Assembly: GCA_009911365.1 (NCBI GenBank)
Contig: QXXF01000004.1
Coordinates: 186,001 to 250,000, forward strand
Source of the DNA: Clostridiales bacterium
GTDB lineage: Bacteria > Bacillota > Clostridia > Peptostreptococcales > Anaerovoracaceae
Length of the DNA stretch: 64,000 nt
Reading direction: 5' to 3'
Under the pieces are notes generated by a model. That model had not been told where the DNA came from, searched no databases, and worked only from the letters and a program-made list of their open reading frames with translations. Position 1 is the first letter of the stretch. Each line of letters begins with the position of its first letter. Shown one piece after another: positions 60,875 to 64,000 of the stretch. The translations under genes and the position numbers were made by a program.

Positions 60875-61903
60875 CTAGTACTGCCTCCTGGAAGGATCCA
60901 GATACGAACTGTCAAAGCGCTAGATGACAGCGTTCTCATTGTCAGGGAAACTGATTTTTCTAATCGTTTGCACATCTAGAGTCTCACCAGAAGAGTTCAG
61001 TACCTGTGTTTCGACTTTTACTGATGATTTCTCTGTTTTTGTTCCCCAGATGGATGCGGTCAACTGGCCGTTTGCATAAGTCACTTGCAGTACGATGGGA
61101 TATTTTTTGTTGTTTACGATGCGGAAATCCAGGCCTCCCCAAGCCACAGCGGCATCCATGCCTGGTTCTGCGTAGCTGGAAACGTAATTATGGCACCAGC
61201 GTTCGGGGATATCTAGACCAGAATATAAGGCTGGTATAAAGAGGGTAGTGGAAACCTGGCAGATGCCTCCTCCATATGCTTGGATGATATTTGCGCCTTG
61301 TATTGCGTTTGCTTTCCGAAAACCAGTCTCCGCCGTCTGCTCTCCCACAGTATCGTTAAAGGAGAATTCTTCTCCGCTCTCTGGGTCCAGCGTGGCATAG
61401 CCGATTCTGTATGCAGCTTCTGATAGATGGCCTCGATATCCACTGGTTTTACAGTGCCGGCAGTCATAGGACAGCCGATTGCGGTATCATAATCCCCTTC
61501 ATCAAGGGCAGAGAGAATCTACCTCATCAGGGCAGGCTCATCTGCGGATGCGCCGATAGTTCCCATTGTGAAAATGAATTGGTCGGTCTTCTTTGTGTAA
61601 GTAGTTTGGATCGTGGTGTCAAGATCTAAGAGTCCAGTGGCCTTTATTTGTCTGTGCAGAGCATCGGGATCTGTCACAGTTGGGAAATTGGTGATATGAA
61701 GGCCGATCAAAGCATTTCTAATCCTGAACAAATCCCTTGTTGGAAACGGCCTTGGCTATGGGAAATCGCTTGCTTTGCCAGATATAGGCAAGTCGATGTC
61801 AGCCAGCAGATCCCCTAGTGCCAGCGCATAGTGCCAGGTAACCGGCAGCCAGAAACAATACTGCGATGACAGCAAAAAAACACCATGCTTTTTTGTTCTC
61901 CAT
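60875..61903 (-). pseudogene. Second VanW-family gene, decayed
   Basis: Homologous to the gene at 42154-43614. From ATG 61903 it reads MENKKAWCFFAVIAVLFLAAGYLALC, then lacks about 60 residues and resumes at ALALGDLLADID, with several frame changes (pieces at 61519-61731 and 61213-61467), missing much of the middle before the VanW domain (GEQTAETGFRKANAIQ, AYGGGICQVSTTLF, 60920-61348). Near the end a TAG stands where the intact copy has CAG in VIQRFDSSYL. Flanking DNA also matches the first locus. Confidence 0.8.
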
Positions 61904-62221
61904 CAAAGTCTCCAGATCCTTTCCTTGTTTGATTGGTTCTATTTGTATCAAGCCACAGGGTCATTGACCAGCCCTGGATAAAAAAAGTTATCTCTTTACC
62001 TAACTTAGGCAGTTTCTATGAAAAATGGACCAGAAAGGGTTGATATTCGCAAGTGTATCTGACGCTAAACGGATTGGCACAATTTGGAACGGATGTTATC
62101 ATGTGGACGGAAAAAATGAATGTTGGGAAACAATAGGTTATGGTCCAGTGATCCTGTATACGTATAAACGATGTTGGGCTATAGGAACAACAAATCAAAA
62201 ATTCAGAAAGGAAACATTGTA
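61904..62221. other. Intergenic region beside the VanW relic
   Basis: About 320 bases. The first 85 match the upstream region of the intact VanW gene; the rest is unique to this locus. A 65-codon frame at 62025-62222 (WNGCYHVDGKNECWETIGYG) has no clear ribosome site and no recognised family; it may be a gene remnant. Confidence 0.4.
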
Positions 62222-62620
62222 ATGGATTTGCAAGAAAAAGCTTTTGAGTTGGCAAAGCATTTACACTATGAAGAAATCATAGAAATAGCAGACCTTGATA
62301 ATTGGAAAAATCGAAAATATGAAGATATTGTTTTATTGCTTAGGCAAAAACTCCAAGAAACCTATCCACAGACAAGCTTGAAACACATGATAAAAAGCGT
62401 TCATTTTGCAAATGGTTTTTCTGATGAAACCCTACAGCGGGTCGCGTTTATCCTTACTGATGAGATTGAGCAATATTTGACTATTAATGGATTTCTTGAT
62501 CATGATACATCTGTTGCGTATTTCAATCATAAGATCACATCTACTGATTTCGTGATAAATCCAGTCGCTTTGGTTGGTGTCGCATTTGAAAGCCTATGTA
62601 TCAGTAAAGGAAAAGGATAA
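62222..62620 (+). CDS. Small protein of unknown function, cargo of locus 2
   Basis: A 132-residue acidic, helical protein (MDLQEKAFELAKHLHYEEII, KYEDIVLLLRQKLQETYP, FILTDEIEQYLTINGF) that I do not recognise. AAAGGA lies before the ATG. It takes the position that the ACT-domain gene has in the homologous locus at 42-45 kb, in the same orientation, ending 42 bases before the end of the convergent helical-protein gene. Confidence 0.65.
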   Translation: MDLQEKAFELAKHLHYEEIIEIADLDNWKNRKYEDIVLLLRQKLQETYPQTSLKHMIKSVHFANGFSDETLQRVAFILTDEIEQYLTINGFLDHDTSVAYFNHKITSTDFVINPVALVGVAFESLCISKGKG

Positions 62621-62661
62621 GAAGATTACTCTGGGATTTCGCTTGCGATTTTCTATCCAGT

Positions 62662-63384
62662 CTACCCCCCCCCTTTTGCGTCAAAGGGCTTTTCTTTTCT
62701 CGCTTCAAGAGCCTTCTGCTCATCGATGGATTGACGGAGACTCTCATAGCTGTGCTGGGCTTTTTTCATCCTCGCCTCCCATTCCTTCAAAGCTTCTGCG
62801 TTTTCAACTGTTGCGCCTTTGGCAGCAGGAGTCTCCTCTTTTTTTGGCGGTGTGGGTTCCGTGCCTGGAGGCAATGCCTGATATGCGTTGCTTTCCATGA
62901 ATTTCTGAGCCACAGTTTGAAGCGCGGAAATTTTTGCGTCTTTGAATAAGGTGTGTTCCCGCTTTTGATCGGTTGGAATTTCCCCATTATTTTCAGCTAA
63001 TCTGTATGCAGCGATAATAGATTGCAGATAAGAATCTTCTGTGCGCCGGACCTCTTCCTGAGTTTTACAGTCCCGCAACTTTTCAAGGAACTTTGCGTTC
63101 TCATGCTCTAAAGATTTTGCCTGTTCATAGGCCTGGATGCTGTTTTGCTGCAGCAGCGATTCATCCGCAGATGACAGTGCGTCACCGTTTTGCAGCTTTT
63201 CAGAAACAGACTGGGAGATTTCATCATTAGAACGTTCTTGCTTTCCGCTACTGGGCATCATTGCGGAAGCAATGTAGTATTCGATTTTTTTCTGCATGGT
63301 CATATCATCCGCTTGAGGGCTCATCCTTCGGCGTATGCCCTGTTCCAGCGCGGGATGAGAGCGGTTTTCATTTGCGTCTGCCAT
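62662..63384 (-). CDS. Helical protein of unknown function, second paralog
   Basis: A 240-residue paralog of the protein at 44411-45127, starting MADANENRSHPALEQGIRRR in both. Helical and hydrophilic throughout, with the same EVRRTEDSYLxSIIxAYRLxE and EALKEWEARMKKAQxSYESLRQ segments. It ends FDAKGGG encoded over a run of nine G residues (62665-62673), where the first copy ends FDAKG. AAGGAG before the ATG and a conserved promoter suggest it is expressed. Confidence 0.75.
   Translation of the reverse strand: MADANENRSHPALEQGIRRRMSPQADDMTMQKKIEYYIASAMMPSSGKQERSNDEISQSVSEKLQNGDALSSADESLLQQNSIQAYEQAKSLEHENAKFLEKLRDCKTQEEVRRTEDSYLQSIIAAYRLAENNGEIPTDQKREHTLFKDAKISALQTVAQKFMESNAYQALPPGTEPTPPKKEETPAAKGATVENAEALKEWEARMKKAQHSYESLRQSIDEQKALEARKEKPFDAKGGG
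62665..62673 (-). repeat. G9 tract at the 3' end of the helical-protein gene
   Basis: Nine C on the upper strand encode the final glycines; a change in length would shift the stop and extend the C-terminus. Confidence 0.7.
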
Positions 63385-63411
63385 CACCCGATCAACTCCT
63401 TGTGAACTTAT

Positions 63412-63440
63412 AGTATAGGGGAACGCATCAAAATAATCAA
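63412..63440 (-). promoter_or_regulatory. Promoter of the helical-protein gene (copy 2)
   Basis: TTGATT, 17 bases, TATACT on the lower strand, nearly the same as at 45164-45192. Confidence 0.75.
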
Positions 63441-63521
63441 TAATGATTTTAGAGAGTTTTACGAATGCCTGCGAAGGTGCCGGCGTTCCAATCCAGGATT
63501 TTATTGCGATTAACCTACCCG

Positions 63522-63550
63522 CCTTGCCAAGAAAAAACGCAAGGTTTTTT
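63522..63550 (+). terminator. Hairpin with T run before the potassium transporter gene
   Basis: CCTTGC (63522-63527) pairs with GCAAGG (63539-63544), followed by six T. No rightward gene directly precedes it, so it may end a small transcript or act as insulation. Confidence 0.6.
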
Positions 63551-63628
63551 GGTGATCCTTGTCAAAAAGGCCCGCTTTTTTTTTCCCTTCACCGGTGCTA
63601 TAATGGATGCGTGAAAGGCGGGAACACA

Positions 63629-64000
63629 ATGAAATCAAAGAGGATAAAACCCCGGCGCATGGTGGTCCTGGGGTTTTTATGCGTGATATTGGCAGGTACA
63701 GGCCTCTTGATGCTGCCGGTATCTTCTTCGTCCGATAAGGGATTGAATCTGATCGACAGCCTGTTTACCTCCACCAGTGCTGTCTGCGTCACTGGTTTGT
63801 CATGTATTGATCCCGGACTGGAGCTTTCCAGCTTTGGGCAGGTGGTTTTGGGGCTTTTGATCCAGATCGGCGGACTAGGAATCACTTCCATAGGGATCAT
63901 TGCGGCCTTGGCCGCGGGTGGGAAATTCGGGATCGGGAAACAAAGGCTGCTGAAAGAAGGGCTGAATCTATCGTGGGGAAAGGGCTTGATGGGCATCGTA
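63629..64000 (+). CDS. TrkH/KtrB potassium transporter, N-terminal part
   Basis: Membrane subunit of a Trk/Ktr potassium uptake system, cut by the window end after 124 codons. Visible are a first helix (VVLGFLCVILAGTGLLMLP), the pore loop with filter TSTSAVCVTGL, and a second helix (FGQVVLGLLIQIGGLGITS). AAAGGCGGG stands before ATG 63629 and TATAAT at 63599-63604. Its regulator KtrA is expected downstream. Confidence 0.9.
   Translation, partial: MKSKRIKPRRMVVLGFLCVILAGTGLLMLPVSSSSDKGLNLIDSLFTSTSAVCVTGLSCIDPGLELSSFGQVVLGLLIQIGGLGITSIGIIAALAAGGKFGIGKQRLLKEGLNLSWGKGLMGIV

Noticed and set aside
62025-62222. 65-codon frame left of the locus-2 cargo gene
   Set aside because: No ribosome site or family match; kept only as a possible remnant in the intergenic entry.
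63593-63615. Fifth copy of the hairpin element (TATAATGGATGCG)
   Set aside because: Only the first dozen bases resemble copies C and D; no matching right arm or inner hairpin follows.
63598-63996. Lower-strand frame across the right edge
   Set aside because: Antisense to the TrkH/KtrB start, which has conserved pore residues and a ribosome site.

Overview
The window looks like chromosomal DNA of an anaerobic, spore-forming member of the Clostridia (Firmicutes), perhaps near the Peptostreptococcales/Family XIII group; that placement is inferred from gene content, not from a marker search. The support is: AGGAGG-type ribosome sites, Firmicutes gene orders (gdpP-rplI-dnaB, yabP-yabQ-divIC, rho-yqhQ-prmC), an [FeFe]-hydrogenase maturation operon, a fused flavodiiron O2/NO reductase, a 3-hydroxybutyryl-CoA dehydrogenase, and an agr peptide-signalling locus.

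Layout. 1-3.9 kb: edge of a leftward gene, pgi, hbd, then rpsF-ssb-rpsR behind a clear promoter and a likely S6:S18-binding leader. 4.1-5.0 kb: decayed Rpn-type nuclease. 5.07-5.22 kb: two tandem copies of a hairpin element (two more copies lie at 24.0 kb). 5.3-11.8 kb: gdpP-rplI-dnaB, a CxxC redox protein, a DnaD protein and an M23 peptidase. 12-18.7 kb, leftward: subtilase, flavodiiron/rubredoxin/NADH-oxidoreductase fusion, PepSY lipid-facing protein and an OmpR-type two-component system. 19-21 kb: surface leucine-rich-repeat protein whose signal peptide contains a G10 tract. 21.3-23.2 kb: MarR-MFS pair. 23.4-31.7 kb: sporulation, division, RNA processing, teichoic-acid-type synthase, rho, yqhQ and prmC. 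31.7-35.5 kb: hydE-hydG-hydF with an attenuator-like leader. 35.7-38.6 kb, leftward: agrA-agrC and agrD-agrB, with a 48-residue AgrD too short for usual gene calling. 38.8 kb: tRNA-Val(GAC).

39-52 kb is accessory and scarred: broken LRR protein, truncated GNAT gene, VanW protein, ACT protein, helical unknown protein, LysR regulator, a run of redox lipoproteins/dehydrogenase genes, and several genes that are deletion chimeras. 51.9-53.3 kb: Crp/Fnr regulator divergent from a flavin-binding protein gene with a perfect operator. 53.4-60.6 kb is visibly AT-richer and carries relics of mobile DNA (IS110 fragment, tyrosine integrase fragment, AbiEi/AbiEii fragments) beside an intact two-component/ABC (Bce/Mac-like) module. 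60.9-63.4 kb is a second, decayed copy of the VanW/helical-protein locus at 42-45 kb, with a different gene in the middle. The window ends in the start of a TrkH/KtrB potassium channel subunit.

Main points of interest: the paired hairpin elements with compensatory changes between copies, the G10 tract predicted to switch the surface protein off in this sequence, the agr locus with a predictable signal peptide, the hyd leader, and the two homologous loci that carry different central cargo genes.
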